A stretch of DNA of 64,000 nt. Source: Saccharibacillus soli (GTDB lineage: Bacteria; Bacillota; Bacilli; Paenibacillales; Paenibacillaceae). The stretch is taken from assembly GCA_002189105.1 (NCBI GenBank), contig NIOB01000001.1:1550001-1614000 (forward strand), given 5' to 3'. The notes below the pieces were generated by a model. That model saw only the letters and a program-made list of their open reading frames with translations, was not told the DNA's origin and did not search any database. Position 1 is the first letter of the stretch; every line of letters begins with the position of its first letter. Position numbers and translations under genes: made by a program. This document shows, piece after piece, positions 63,931 to 64,000 of the stretch.

Positions 63931-64000
63931 ATGGTGGCAAAATGCTTATACCCGTTTACTTTTATCCTGGAACGCCTGAAATATGCGATGAAGTTTATCT
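63931..64000 (+). CDS. Start of an unidentified gene, cut by the window edge
   Basis: Only 23 codons are visible, beginning MVAKCLYPFTFILERLKYAM and running into a hydrophobic stretch. AGGAGG lies six bases before the ATG at 63931; another ATG six bases earlier abuts that site and is less likely. An LERLKY..KF start before a membrane helix is seen in some chemotaxis receptors and sensor proteins, but this is a guess. Confidence 0.55.
   Translation, partial: MVAKCLYPFTFILERLKYAMKFI

Overview
The window looks like chromosome of a moderately high-GC Firmicute of the Paenibacillaceae (Paenibacillus or Saccharibacillus type). The reasons are strong AGGAGG ribosome-binding sites, frequent GTG/TTG starts, SigA-type promoters, B. 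subtilis-style Fur boxes, YesM/YesN two-component systems, mhqR/O/D, ycnJ/ycnI, AraC regulators fused to a substrate-binding domain, and sugar ABC operons without their own ATPase. The genus is an inference. No rRNA, tRNA, CRISPR array, prophage or intact insertion sequence was seen.

Layout. 0-3 kb: a degenerate TTGAC-rich repeat, an aldo/keto reductase, a membrane-anchored methyltransferase and a YoaK-type membrane protein. 3.4-14.8 kb: a peptide/amide utilisation locus with an M20 amidohydrolase, a YesM/YesN two-component pair, and a six-gene operon (two Dpp-type ATPases, two permeases, a binding lipoprotein and an AbgB-like peptidase). 15-19 kb: a Fur-controlled siderophore-binding lipoprotein, a YcaQ-like protein, a TauE/SafE exporter and a DUF3916 protein. 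19.1-21.5 kb: the quinone-stress genes mhqR, mhqO and mhqD with two matching operators. 21.6-28.9 kb: a tiny cationic peptide gene, a MacB-like fused ABC transporter, an MpsC/DUF2294-like protein, a Rad3/DinG-type helicase, a 168-bp element with 22-bp terminal inverted repeats, and a sugar isomerase/epimerase. 29-33.5 kb: an operon of ECF sigma factor, anti-sigma protein, ABC ATPase, ABC permease and an unknown gene. 35-43.8 kb: an alpha-1,6-mannan oligosaccharide operon (GntR/LacI-type regulator, GH125, three-part sugar ABC importer, tandem GH76) with a clear promoter and a cre site. 44.7-49 kb: a two-component system co-directional with ycnJ/ycnI copper genes. 49.3-51.6 kb: cardiolipin synthase and a flavin reductase. 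51.7-57.9 kb: two parallel siderophore modules, each with a secreted binding lipoprotein followed by an AraC regulator carrying its own binding-protein domain. 58-60.7 kb: an SGNH + alpha/beta hydrolase fusion and an aldo/keto reductase. 60.9-63 kb: a Fur-controlled FecCD permease pair. The end holds a 63-residue protein and the start of an unidentified gene.

How it works together. Five Fur boxes mark an iron-acquisition theme: three secreted siderophore-binding lipoproteins, two regulators that probably sense the same siderophores inside the cell, and one permease pair, with no ATPase in the window. The two lipoprotein promoters of the paired modules share one architecture: an identical 14-base box over the -35 element, a 17-bp spacer, and a Fur box 9-10 bases past the -10. 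This points to activation by the fused regulators and repression by iron-loaded Fur, and is the most interesting finding. The mannan operon is a second coherent system, in which imported alpha-1,6-mannosides would be cut in the cytoplasm by a leaderless duplicated GH76 and a GH125 enzyme.
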